Assembly: GCA_049511115.1 (NCBI GenBank)
Contig: JBEKYH010000024.1
Location: 1 to 20,595 of the forward strand
Length of the DNA stretch: 20,595 nt
Reading direction: 5' to 3'
DNA from: JBEKYH01 sp049511115
Lineage (GTDB): Bacteria > Planctomycetota > Phycisphaerae > Tepidisphaerales > Tepidisphaeraceae
The position numbers and the translations under genes were made by a program. This document shows, piece after piece, positions 1 to 6,860 of this stretch (position 1 is its first letter; every line of letters begins with the position of its first letter). The notes beneath the pieces were generated by a model. It worked only from the letters and a program-made list of their open reading frames with translations, made no database searches and was not told the origin of the DNA.

Positions 1-447
1 GTTGGTTACAACGATGGGGCTACGGACCAGGGCGGACCGATCCCCTTCGGCAGCAATGAGATTGAAATCAAGAACGTGCTGGCCGGCGACGCCAACATGG
101 ACGGGAAGGTCAACTTCTCCGATCTCGTCGTGGTCGCCCAGAACTTTAACCACACGTCTGACACACACGGCAACCCGATTGACTGGGCTGATGGCGATTT
201 CAATTATGACGGCAAGGTCAATTTCTCAGACCTTGTGCTCGTCGCCCAGAACTTCAATAAGACGCTGTCCGCGGGTCAGATTGCCCAATTGCCCGGTTCA
301 TTTGCGGCGGATTGGGCCTTGGCGGAACTTGAAGTTCAAACTGCCCAGACTAACAATGTGCCGGAACCGGCTACCACGGGCCTCTTCGCGGTTGCGGCCG
401 GCGCGCTACTGGCTCGCCGCCGTCGGCGCGCGGAGAAGAATTCATGA
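1..447 (+). CDS. Dockerin type I / PEP-CTERM surface protein, C-terminal part (5' end outside window)
   Basis: Frame 1 is open from the first base, so the start lies upstream and only the last 148 codons are seen. Two dockerin type I repeats are visible, both of the form GDxNxDGKVNFSDLVxVAQNFN: AGDANMDGKVNFSDL at about residues 28-42 and DGDFNYDGKVNFSDL at about 64-78. The Asp and Asn residues of each match an EF-hand-like calcium loop. The C-terminus is a PEP-CTERM sorting signal: VPEP, a short hydrophobic helix, then LLARRRRR and a hydrophilic tail. In this family exosortase recognises the signal and the protein is processed for export or surface display. Dockerins usually bind cohesins, but in planctomycetes single dockerin pairs are common on non-cellulosomal surface proteins, so a cohesin partner should not be assumed. 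The catalytic or binding part of the protein is not in the window. The stop is TGA at 445-447. Confidence 0.9.
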   Translation, partial: VGYNDGATDQGGPIPFGSNEIEIKNVLAGDANMDGKVNFSDLVVVAQNFNHTSDTHGNPIDWADGDFNYDGKVNFSDLVLVAQNFNKTLSAGQIAQLPGSFAADWALAELEVQTAQTNNVPEPATTGLFAVAAGALLARRRRRAEKNS

Positions 448-628
448 GAATTGTGTTGATGGAATCGTATCGGTGAGGTACTATGTAATGGCGGTGTGTC
501 AGGAGGATTTTCCGCTGGCCTTGAAAATGAACATAAAGCCTTAATATCTCTTAGTTATGATGACTTTGGCCTGTTTGGATTTGTTAAGATAAATACTTAG
601 GCTCTCCCCAGGAGAGAGGAGCAAAAAG

Positions 629-1996
629 ATGCGAAGTACGAGCAAGAAGAAAATGCAGGTGGCGTCGGCCTTGGCGGCCGCGGCCTTCGGCGGGTGGCTG
701 GCTGTGCCAGTTGCTCAGGCCGGGTTTAACGTGACCGTAACCGGTCCAATCGCAATTACCGGCAGCACGAACCAGGAGTATGTGGTCTCCGCCACTAACT
801 TGGGTGCGGCTCCCGGCGAATTCCCCGCAACGGGCAATGCTGGTGCCTTCGCCCCTGAGAATAGCGGCAGCGAATTGGTGGGCGTGGACGCCACCATCAC
901 AACCACCGGTGGCAAGGACTTGGTGATTGACATTGTGGACGTCAACGGCGATGGTCTTCCAGATGCGGATATCGATGGCAGCCTCCCACCCGCAACTTAC
1001 TATAATAATCAGGTCGCACCGCCTCAGCCCTCCTTTGGTGCGACGAGTCTGGGCTCAAACAAAGCCTATACTTTTATAAGCATCGGAAATAAGGTGTACG
1101 TTCCGGGCCAAAAGAGCAACTTCCCAACGGCAACTCTTGCTGCAACAAAAGTTTACATTAACCAGTTTACGGCGCCGAACAATCCGGTCAATCCGCCCAT
1201 AGCCGTAAATTTGAGTACTTCATCGGATTTCGGTGGTGGTGGCGGCACCGTTGCGACTGCCCCGCCTGCCGCCCCTCCCTTCGTCGATCCGAATTTCCTA
1301 AACGGAACGGTGACGGCTCTCGAAGTTAACGCAGCCGGTGACAATGGTGGGCCAGTCGCTACGGCAGGGGCCGGAATTCCCTTCGCCAATATTGTCGTCC
1401 CTGCCGGAACTTCCGGCACCGTCATAGGCCAGCTCGCTGGTGACATCAACTACGGTGCTGACTTTACTGTCAACTTCGGTGCAACCGCCACGTCGGTTGC
1501 TACCACGCTCAGCCTGACGACCGCGGCGAGCTTCACGAACATCGGCACGGTTTCGATCAGCGGGCACAATGGCAGTTATGTGCCGCAGACAATTTCCACT
1601 GGAGCAAACACGATTAAGGGTTCCCTTGAGGTCACTGGCTTTACTTCCGGTGATGAGGAAGTCTACGCTCTTACCGCAGCACCTGGCACAGGCGAAACCC
1701 TCGCCGCTCTTATCGCTGAACTGAACACCGACGTGTCGGGCACGAACGCGGGCGCTACCGCTGAGGCGATTACTCCAACAATTGCCAATCTGTTCCCAAG
1801 CGCTGATATTGAAGTCGATATTCCGAATGCCGGCACTGGTTCTACCCCGGCCTTCCTGAACTACGACCTGAGTGAGGACTCAACCGGCCCAACGATCAGC
1901 GCCATCGGCGTTGTTCCTGAGCCGACCGGCATCGGTTTCCTGGTTGTCAGCGGGCTGGGCCTTCTGGCTCGTCGCCGTCGCGCAATGCAGGCATAA
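629..1996 (+). CDS. PEP-CTERM sorting domain surface protein (455 aa)
   Basis: The protein begins with a Sec signal peptide: basic RSTSKKK, a hydrophobic stretch, and probable cleavage after VAQA at about residue 31. It ends with a PEP-CTERM signal (VVPEP at about 428-432, hydrophobic helix, LLARRRR, short tail). Between them is a Gly/Ala/Thr/Ser-rich, beta-strand-like region with no enzyme motif that I recognise. One calcium-loop-like stretch, VDVNGDGLPDADIDG, occurs at about residues 105-120. An exported, probably surface-attached structural or adhesive protein is the most that can be said. The ATG at 629 follows a purine-rich ribosome binding site, AGAGGAG at 615-621. That site overlaps a small hairpin (CTCTCC 602-607 with GGAGAG 611-616). 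The gene upstream ends in the same sorting signal. The 181-bp gap and the strong downstream terminator suggest this gene is its own transcription unit. Confidence 0.88.
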   Translation: MRSTSKKKMQVASALAAAAFGGWLAVPVAQAGFNVTVTGPIAITGSTNQEYVVSATNLGAAPGEFPATGNAGAFAPENSGSELVGVDATITTTGGKDLVIDIVDVNGDGLPDADIDGSLPPATYYNNQVAPPQPSFGATSLGSNKAYTFISIGNKVYVPGQKSNFPTATLAATKVYINQFTAPNNPVNPPIAVNLSTSSDFGGGGGTVATAPPAAPPFVDPNFLNGTVTALEVNAAGDNGGPVATAGAGIPFANIVVPAGTSGTVIGQLAGDINYGADFTVNFGATATSVATTLSLTTAASFTNIGTVSISGHNGSYVPQTISTGANTIKGSLEVTGFTSGDEEVYALTAAPGTGETLAALIAELNTDVSGTNAGATAEAITPTIANLFPSADIEVDIPNAGTGSTPAFLNYDLSEDSTGPTISAIGVVPEPTGIGFLVVSGLGLLARRRRAMQA

Positions 1997-2009
1997 GAAA
2001 TGCCTTGCC

Positions 2010-2091
2010 GAACCGCGATTCGCACGCGGTTCTCCTGAGGAAGTGTGAGTGCAACTGAAGATTGAACCTGGCTGAAGCCTAAGCAGCCAGG
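2010..2091 (+). other. Two tandem hairpins in the 3' untranslated region of the PEP-CTERM gene
   Basis: The first hairpin has perfect 8-bp arms, GAACCGCG (2010-2017) and CGCGGTTC (2025-2032), with a 7-nt loop. The second has perfect 7-bp arms, CCTGGCT (2067-2073) and AGCCAGG (2085-2091), with an 11-nt loop. Neither is followed by a T-run, so neither looks like a terminator itself. They sit between the stop codon and the terminator at 2104-2139 and may protect the mRNA 3' end. Confidence 0.5.
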
Positions 2092-2103
2092 AAAAGCAAA
2101 TGC

Positions 2104-2139
2104 GGCCGGCGGGTTAACCCCCGCCGGTCGTTCTTTTTT
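2104..2139 (+). terminator. Rho-independent terminator of the PEP-CTERM gene
   Basis: A 10-bp stem, GGCCGGCGGG (2104-2113) with CCCGCCGGTC (2120-2129), contains one G-T wobble and a 6-nt loop. After GTTC comes a run of six T (2134-2139). This is a strong intrinsic terminator for transcription from the left. Confidence 0.9.
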
Positions 2140-2265
2140 GTGCCATTGCCGCCTATTAAGGAAATTGTCTGTCATCTCGCTCAATTATTATTTTTTTGGC
2201 GGTAAGAAAACATTGACTTTTTCTTTTAATTTGTGAACAATAGCGCGTTAATGCCGTATCATGTA

Positions 2266-2292
2266 TTGACACTGCATTTCTCTTCGTATAGC
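2266..2292 (+). promoter_or_regulatory. Candidate housekeeping promoter of the pseudopilin gene
   Basis: A perfect TTGACA -35 hexamer (2266-2271) is followed, after a short 15-nt spacer, by TATAGC (2287-2292). A second possible -35, TTGACT, lies at 2213-2218 in an AT-rich stretch but has only a weak -10. The gap between the terminator at 2139 and the gene start at 2367 must hold the promoter, and this is the best match by eye. Confidence 0.35.
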
Positions 2293-2366
2293 AGGCGGCG
2301 CGTGACGGACGCGAGCCGGATCAAAAAGGCGTCAGTAGCATGACTCACATCTTTGGAGGCACGGTT

Positions 2367-3467
2367 ATGAATCGGAAACGTGGATTTACGCTGGTGGAAC
2401 TGCTTGTTGTCATCGGCATCATCGGCGTCCTTATCGCGATTCTGCTGCCCGCCTTGATGTCGGCCCGCAAGCAGGCATTGGTCGTTGCCTGTGCGTCTAA
2501 TCTTAAGCAGATCGGCATCGGCACCTCCAATTATGCCGCGGATAATAACGGCTATGTGCCGCAGCGTTGGGAAGGCGATTTGGATTTCTTCCGCGGCAAC
2601 GTCATCAGCGCCTATCCGTTTACCGGAAATTATCTTCACAATAACAGCGTTGCAACCCAAACGCCGTACGGCCCGTATAACCTTCCAATTCCCGATGCCT
2701 ACTCGGCAACTTTCGGCAACTGGATCGATATGGGAGCCGGCATCTGGCGCCTGCACGTGTACGGATACCTGGGGAAATTCGACTATAACGGCCAGCCCAA
2801 CACCTATAACAACCTCGTGGCGGCTCAGGGAAACCTCAGCTATTTCCCGATCCGCTTCTGCTCGGGGCTTTCCGGGTTGGTTTCGTCGGCGGTCCTGCCC
2901 AGCACCGCTTCCTCATATCTCTGGAATCCCCACTGGGCAACTGTTAATCCGAGCATCGCTCTATCAATTATCCAGCAGCATCCCAATCTACCCTCGGTCA
3001 CCGCCAACGGCGGCGGCGTGAGTGCTTCAACCGGGGCCGGTGCCGAGACCGATTGGTATCAGAAGCAGGCCAGTTTCCCTCCGTTTGCCGTCCTGGCGAC
3101 GGACACGATCTGGAGCCAAGCGACTATTGGTCATCCAAAGGGCGGGAACACTGCTGTCTACAATCTTCTTTATGCTGACGGCCACGTTTCTCAGGTGCAG
3201 GATCAATTTTTGATTCAATTAATGAACCAGAAATTTAATACAACGTACGCGCCAGGTGGCGGCGACGGCCCGGCAAACCTGGGTCACTGGCTGCCGATTG
3301 ACGACTATGTTGATATTCTTGAAACCGAAGACCAAGGCAAGAATCCGCTTAGGGTTGGAAGCGTTTATCCTCCAGTGAAGAATGGCACCTGGAGCAACAT
3401 GCAGAGTGGTGTTCTGGAGAACCGAGAGGCTGACATTCACGCTGCAACCGTCGTAAATGGGCTGTAG
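2367..3467 (+). CDS. Type II secretion-like pseudopilin (prepilin N-terminal cleavage/methylation domain, ADGHV C-terminus)
   Basis: The 366-aa protein starts with a type IV prepilin signal: MNRKR, then G-FTLVELLVVIGIIGVLIAIL. A prepilin peptidase would cut after the Gly, and the Glu at position 5 of the mature protein is present. The hydrophobic helix ends in LLPALMSARKQA, a form typical of the expanded planctomycete pilin-like families. The segment NLKQIGIGTSNYAADNNGYVP and the C-terminal YNLLYADGHVSQV also match that group. The ADGH motif is kept, although the preceding His stands 15 residues before the DG rather than the usual 10 of H-X9-DG. These proteins are thought to form pseudopilus-like or surface structures, and their exact role is unknown. 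The start was set at 2367, not at the upstream in-frame ATG at 2340, because GGAGG lies at 2355-2359 and the prepilin leader is then the usual short length. It has its own terminator and looks monocistronic. Confidence 0.92.
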   Translation: MNRKRGFTLVELLVVIGIIGVLIAILLPALMSARKQALVVACASNLKQIGIGTSNYAADNNGYVPQRWEGDLDFFRGNVISAYPFTGNYLHNNSVATQTPYGPYNLPIPDAYSATFGNWIDMGAGIWRLHVYGYLGKFDYNGQPNTYNNLVAAQGNLSYFPIRFCSGLSGLVSSAVLPSTASSYLWNPHWATVNPSIALSIIQQHPNLPSVTANGGGVSASTGAGAETDWYQKQASFPPFAVLATDTIWSQATIGHPKGGNTAVYNLLYADGHVSQVQDQFLIQLMNQKFNTTYAPGGGDGPANLGHWLPIDDYVDILETEDQGKNPLRVGSVYPPVKNGTWSNMQSGVLENREADIHAATVVNGL

Positions 3468-3607
3468 TTTTGCCGGTCTTGACCTTCTCAAGCGCCCGCT
3501 TGATCAAGGGGCCGGAGTTAATTGATGAGGCTGAATTTTCGGCCCCTCCCGATTGGCTTGGCTCTTCTTGCAGTGTGGCCTTGGATGCCAAAGTTATTCG
3601 AATTCCC

Positions 3608-3639
3608 AGCCGCCGTTACCCAACGGCGGCTCTTTTATT
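3608..3639 (+). terminator. Rho-independent terminator of the pseudopilin gene
   Basis: A perfect 10-bp stem, AGCCGCCGTT (3608-3617) and AACGGCGGCT (3622-3631), has a 4-nt loop and is followed by CTTTTATT. It lies 140 bp beyond the pseudopilin stop and separates that unit from the DUF58 gene. The space from 3468 to 3607 shows no convincing gene. Confidence 0.85.
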
Positions 3640-3711
3640 GGTACATCATCCGCGCAATTTCTCCCGAACCGCTCGCCGACGGTACCGCCGGCAAGCAGAT
3701 AATCCCTCTCC

Positions 3712-4614
3712 ATGCCAGCCGCCCCCGGCCAACTTCTGCCCCGGTCCCTGATGGCCAGGCTCGATAGGCTCGACCTGCTTTCGCGCAAGATTCTCACCGG
3801 CAAACTGCGCGGCGAGCGCGTCGCACACGGCCGCGGGGCATCGCTGGAGTTCGAAGGTTTCCGCGACTACGCCCCCGGCGACGATCCCCGCTTTATCGAC
3901 TGGAACATCCTCGCTCGCCTCGACCGCCTGCTCCTCAAGCTCTTCACCCAGGAGGAGGACCTGCAAATCCATCTCCTGCTCGACCAAAGCAAAAGCTGCG
4001 ACTTTGGCCAGCCCAACAAGGCGTTCTATCTGCGGCAAACCACCGCCGCGATCGCCTATGTCGCCCTGGTCAATCATCACCGCCTGAGAATCTGGAAAAT
4101 GTCCGATCGCACAACGCCTTGCACTCAAATCCTCCACGGCCGCCGCGACATCGCCCCAGCCCTCGCCTCTCTCCAATCGCTCCAACCGCAAGGCGCCTGC
4201 GACTTTGAGCCCTGCTGCCGCCATTGGGCCGCCATGCGTCCACCGCGCGGCGTCTGTGTAGTGCTTTCCGATTTTCTCTTCGGCGATGGGATCGCGCGCG
4301 GCCTCGCCTTCCTGCGGGCCGCAGGACAAGACCTGCATTGCATCCAGGCTCTCTCCCCGCAAGAGCTGGACCCATCAGCCAACGGCTTGGGCGAAGGAAC
4401 GATGCGCCTGATAGACCTTGAATTTGCCTCCTCGCGCCAATTGAATCTAACTCCGCAGGCGATCTCCCAATATCAGCTTAATCTCCGATCTCTTTGCCAG
4501 CGCGTCGAGCAAGAAGCAAAGCGCAATCACGGCAGCTACCTGCTGGTCAGCACTGCCACGCCGGTAGAGCAACTCGTACTCGATTCTCTGCGCCGCCAGA
4601 ACCTGCTCGGATAG
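3712..4614 (+). CDS. DUF58 domain protein (MoxR-associated family)
   Basis: The 300-aa sequence contains the DUF58 core: GASLEFEGFRDYAPGDDPRF followed by IDWNILAR (about residues 42-69), then a K-F-x-Q-E segment. A VWA-like beta strand follows, ending in DQSKS (Asp91, Ser93, Ser95), which fits a MIDAS metal site DxSxS. VCVVLSDFLF at about 180-190 is the next core strand. Family members usually lie beside a MoxR AAA+ ATPase and VWA-domain membrane proteins and are thought to act in chaperone-like assembly of metalloenzymes or envelope proteins. Here no MoxR gene lies next to it on either side. The upstream neighbour is a terminated pseudopilin gene and the downstream gene is convergent. The start is uncertain: neither ATG 3712 nor ATG 3751 has a good Shine-Dalgarno, and 3751 would still give the whole domain. 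It ends 16 bp from the end of the convergent gene. Confidence 0.85.
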   Translation: MPAAPGQLLPRSLMARLDRLDLLSRKILTGKLRGERVAHGRGASLEFEGFRDYAPGDDPRFIDWNILARLDRLLLKLFTQEEDLQIHLLLDQSKSCDFGQPNKAFYLRQTTAAIAYVALVNHHRLRIWKMSDRTTPCTQILHGRRDIAPALASLQSLQPQGACDFEPCCRHWAAMRPPRGVCVVLSDFLFGDGIARGLAFLRAAGQDLHCIQALSPQELDPSANGLGEGTMRLIDLEFASSRQLNLTPQAISQYQLNLRSLCQRVEQEAKRNHGSYLLVSTATPVEQLVLDSLRRQNLLG

Positions 4615-4630
4615 TTAATGAATTGGATAT

Positions 4631-5125
4631 TCAGTGAATGAAGAGCCACCACCCTACAGCCACCAGCACGCCTTCCGTGACAGCCAGGATCACGGCAATC
4701 GCCCCCGCCGTGAGCGGACGCCCTGCCGCTCGCGCCGGCCTGACGCGCGGCCGGAATCGATTCTCGACGGCCGCGATAATCAGGTTGGCCTCAAACCGCT
4801 CGATCTTCATCAGCGCCGCCTGCTTCAGCAGCGACAGCCGCGCCGAATAGCGCAGAATTCCCCCCTGAATTTCCCCCTCGACCAGCTCGGCAAAAGACGC
4901 TGCGGTCCCCGGCGTCGGAGAAACAAGCGGCCTGGAAGACATCGCAAAACTCGCTGCAGGGGTTTGATAGGACGTGGGGGATTGATTGGATTTGGATAGA
5001 TTTCGCAACTCGGCGTGCATCCGCCCCGGCTCACGGCGAAACACTGCCCGAAGCCGCCGCGCCCGGCGCACCAGCGCAAACGCACTTCCTTCCGGCTCAG
5101 CATAAAGGGTCGACGTACTCACCAA
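4631..5125 (-). CDS. Hypothetical protein with one C-terminal membrane segment
   Basis: This minus-strand ORF of about 164 codons is not a family I recognise. It has a basic N-terminal region (VRRARRLRAVFRREPGR), a Ser/Pro/Thr-rich linker at about residues 44-78, a helical stretch (about 80-115) with regularly spaced Leu and Ala, and a terminal hydrophobic segment, LTAGAIAVILAVTEGVLVAV, ending in GWWLFIH. That arrangement fits a tail-anchored or single-pass inner membrane protein with a cytoplasmic N-terminus. The start is a TTG at 5125 or the following GTG at 5122; a G-rich stretch about 10-13 nt upstream could be the ribosome binding site. It converges on the DUF58 gene with almost no gap and diverges from the gene at 5283. 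It is called real because the other frames here read as Arg/Pro/Ser-rich shadows, whereas this one ends in a proper membrane helix. Confidence 0.6.
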   Translation of the reverse strand: MVSTSTLYAEPEGSAFALVRRARRLRAVFRREPGRMHAELRNLSKSNQSPTSYQTPAASFAMSSRPLVSPTPGTAASFAELVEGEIQGGILRYSARLSLLKQAALMKIERFEANLIIAAVENRFRPRVRPARAAGRPLTAGAIAVILAVTEGVLVAVGWWLFIH

Positions 5126-5228
5126 CCCAAACTTACCCCCTATCGCTCCAATCGCGATGAAAATCTTCGCGGCGCATCAGGCTAAATTCCCTATTTTTCA
5201 CTCCTCCGCATTGGGTTTGCCGTTTGTT

Positions 5229-5241
5229 CCGATAATATCGG
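5229..5241. promoter_or_regulatory. Perfect 13-bp palindrome in a divergent intergenic region
   Basis: CCGATAATATCGG is a perfect odd palindrome about 42 bp before the ATG at 5283 and about 104 bp from the start of the divergent gene. It contains a -10-like GATAAT (5231-5236). It may be an operator overlapping a promoter; no regulator is known. Confidence 0.3.
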
Positions 5242-5282
5242 GGCTGGGGGATTTTCTGGCGTCAGATGCCTGGCGCACCTGG

Positions 5283-6176
5283 ATGTCTATGAGGCCAGTA
5301 AAGCGGCTGATGTTGTTTGTCTCCGGCCTGTGGGCCTTCGTGGCGGTGGCATCGCTTTATTCGGTCCATCTCGCCCGCGGCACGCCCGATTGGTACGCTG
5401 AAGCGCCCCCCAGTGAGTCTACTCGCGCCGCGGCTGCCAATGAATCCGACCAGAAGCTCGCTGACATGCTCAGCTACGCCAGCGACATCGCCGCCGCCCA
5501 GCGCCGCCGCCTTCGCACCGGCCCGGGAAACCCCGCCGATATTATCGGACCAAAAACCCTCACCTTCAGCGAGCTTCAACTCAATGCCTTCCTGGCGAAA
5601 TGGTCCTCGCCGCTCCAGGGCGCGGCCAGCCAGGTTTCCCGCTACATCGCCAACCCCAAGGTCGTCCTGCTCGACGGCCGGCTTGTAATCGCCGGCAACC
5701 TGCCATCGGCGGGAATCCTCAGCCATGCCGTGGCCAGCGTGGAGTTCGATCCTGCGGTCCAAGCCGACGGCGAATTCTCCCTGAGCCTCTCGCGCGTCTA
5801 CTGCGGCCGCCTGCCGGTGGCGATGGCGCTAATTGGAAATCCCCTTCGCCGGCTGACCGCACAATTGCAGACCAGCATTCCCCAATGGGAATCCCGCGCC
5901 GCCCTATCCGCCGACGGCATCGCCAACCGCTACGCGTTCGACGCCGCAATGGGAAAAACACTGCTCGCTGGAATCACCAGCAACGCTGGTGAATCAATTG
6001 TTTTCCTCCCCTGCGACCTCACCGATTTTCGCCGCTTTGTCCCCATCCGAGTCACCGGCGTAACCCTGGCTGATCGCTCCGTCACAATCGACCTGCGCCC
6101 CCTGAGCGACGACGAGCTAAAGACACTCTCATCGGAACTTCACGCGCCGCGAATTGCCTCCGCCAAAGCCGATTAA
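5283..6176 (+). CDS. Hypothetical single-pass membrane protein (planctomycete-type, unknown function)
   Basis: From ATG 5283 the protein is 297 aa. It starts with a short basic stretch (MSMRPVKR) and a membrane segment, LMLFVSGLWAFVAVASLYSV, and the rest is probably periplasmic. The soluble part has a 'LTFSELQLNAFLAKW' helix followed by beta-rich stretches (VVLLDGRLVIAGNL, VASVEFDPAVQADGEFSLSL, VPIRVTGVTLADRSVTIDL). This resembles lipid-binding or tubular beta folds in outline only, and no named family is recognised. The reading frame is open back to ATG 5157. The extra 42 codons have lower-GC codons unlike the body, no ribosome binding site, and span the palindrome at 5229-5241, so the shorter start was chosen. 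The next ATG at 5289 is an equal alternative. It lies just before the flagellar locus, but a sigma-54 type promoter separates them and no link is implied. Confidence 0.65.
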   Translation: MSMRPVKRLMLFVSGLWAFVAVASLYSVHLARGTPDWYAEAPPSESTRAAAANESDQKLADMLSYASDIAAAQRRRLRTGPGNPADIIGPKTLTFSELQLNAFLAKWSSPLQGAASQVSRYIANPKVVLLDGRLVIAGNLPSAGILSHAVASVEFDPAVQADGEFSLSLSRVYCGRLPVAMALIGNPLRRLTAQLQTSIPQWESRAALSADGIANRYAFDAAMGKTLLAGITSNAGESIVFLPCDLTDFRRFVPIRVTGVTLADRSVTIDLRPLSDDELKTLSSELHAPRIASAKAD

Positions 6177-6201
6177 TCCGATCCTGTTAACTAGCATTGA
6201 A

Positions 6202-6253
6202 CCTGCCCTCTTGCCCCCTCCCCATCTACTCAGGGGGAGGGCTGGGGTGAGGG
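6202..6253. repeat. GC-rich palindromic repeat-like element
   Basis: An imperfect palindrome made of C-runs (CCCTC, then CCCCCTCCCC) is mirrored by GGGGGAGGG and GGGGTGAGGG. The core stem is CCCTCCCC (6216-6223) with GGGGAGGG (6234-6241). Elements of this CCCTC/GAGGG type are widespread intergenic repeats in bacterial genomes. Here it lies between the 5283-6176 gene and the flagellar promoter and could also slow or end transcription. Only one copy is in the window. Confidence 0.5.
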
Positions 6254-6312
6254 TTCTTCCTTTTGCCACTACTAAGGACTGCCTAACCCCGACACCGGAC
6301 CGCCTCCTCCCC

Positions 6313-6333
6313 GATCGGCAATAATTGCCGATC
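6313..6333. promoter_or_regulatory. 21-bp palindrome, candidate enhancer site for the sigma-54 promoter
   Basis: Two perfect 9-bp arms, GATCGGCAA (6313-6321) and TTGCCGATC (6325-6333), are separated by TAA. No T-run follows, so it is not an obvious terminator. It lies about 140-160 bp upstream of the -24/-12 element at 6475, the usual distance of an upstream activating sequence bound by a sigma-54 activator protein. The rest of 6254-6474 shows no gene. Confidence 0.4.
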
Positions 6334-6474
6334 CACGATCTTTCCTGCCGCAATGTTTCGGCTTGCCACTGTTCGTAAAGCCCCGCGATCCGCGAATCGC
6401 AATCCGCCATAACCCTCTGCAATAAAGCAGCTTAAATCGCATTCCCCAACACAATAATCCGCCAACCAACCACC

Positions 6475-6490
6475 TGGCATCCCCATTGCA
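6475..6490 (+). promoter_or_regulatory. Sigma-54 (RpoN) -24/-12 promoter of the flagellar rod/ring operon
   Basis: TGGCATCCCCATTGCA matches the sigma-54 consensus TGGCAC-N5-TTGCA closely: GG at 6476-6477 and GC at 6488-6489 with exactly 10 nt between. The predicted transcript start near 6501 would leave a leader of about 22 nt containing GGAG (6513-6516) before the ATG at 6523. The fit of promoter, ribosome binding site and first gene supports the call. Confidence 0.8.
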
Positions 6491-6522
6491 TTGCTCTTTC
6501 GGGATTCTCTACGGAGTCGCAT

Positions 6523-6756
6523 ATGGATCATTGGCAAAACGATCTGGGCAAGCGAGTGGTCCGGGCGGCTCACATGGGTGTGGCCATGCACATTGCCCGC
6601 GAGAATCAGCAGCGAGCCACGGCAATTGGGCGGCGAGCGGCAACCGCAAATCCCGCGTTGCGCTTGGTCACGGATGACGCGCCGTCTTCGGCGGTCGACA
6701 ATCGATCGCCATGGACCCTGGCCGGGGAAGACCCGGCCGGGTCCTTTGCCGCTTGA
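6523..6756 (+). CDS. Small unknown protein, first gene of the flagellar operon
   Basis: A 77-aa ORF starts at ATG 6523 with GGAG six nt upstream, directly behind the sigma-54 type promoter. The protein is basic and probably helical in its first half (WQNDLGKRVVRAAHMGVAMHIARENQQRATAIGRRAAT). It is Asp/Pro/Ser-rich in the second half and has no signal peptide or membrane segment. I recognise no family. Its place before the proximal rod gene suggests a flagellar role, for example a chaperone, regulator or assembly factor, but this rests on position only. A 104-bp gap follows before flgF. Other frames across this stretch are open too, so coding in this frame rests on the start signals. Confidence 0.55.
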   Translation: MDHWQNDLGKRVVRAAHMGVAMHIARENQQRATAIGRRAATANPALRLVTDDAPSSAVDNRSPWTLAGEDPAGSFAA

Positions 6757-6842
6757 AGTGTGGCCGCATGAATCGGGCCGCATAAGTCCGGCTTTGTTCG
6801 CCGATCGCCCGTCCGTTGGATGCGGACATTCGCAAGGTTTGG

Positions 6843-6858
6843 GGCGGAAGGAGTCGCC
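6843..6858 (+). promoter_or_regulatory. Hairpin holding the flgF Shine-Dalgarno in a CsrA-like loop
   Basis: GGCG (6843-6846) pairs with CGCC (6855-6858), extended by a G-T wobble (6847 with 6854). This leaves the hexaloop AAGGAG (6848-6853), which fits the CsrA loop consensus ANGGAN. The loop is the Shine-Dalgarno of flgF, whose ATG is at 6861. csrA is encoded about 10 kb downstream in this window. Confidence 0.45.
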
Positions 6859-6860
6859 GA

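Noticed and set aside
3525..3767. ORF of about 80 codons with a hydrophobic start (MRLNFRPLPIGLALLAVWPW) and CGGAG upstream.
   Set aside because: It runs straight through the pseudopilin terminator stem and overlaps the DUF58 start by about 55 bp. Its second half is low-complexity and no family is recognisable.
4634..4999. Plus-strand ORF opposite the minus-strand membrane protein.
   Set aside because: It is Arg-rich and low-complexity, and the minus strand has a coherent protein ending in a membrane helix.
5157..5282. 42-codon N-terminal extension of the membrane protein gene.
   Set aside because: Codon use is unlike the rest of the gene, there is no ribosome binding site, and it covers a palindrome in what should be a divergent promoter region.
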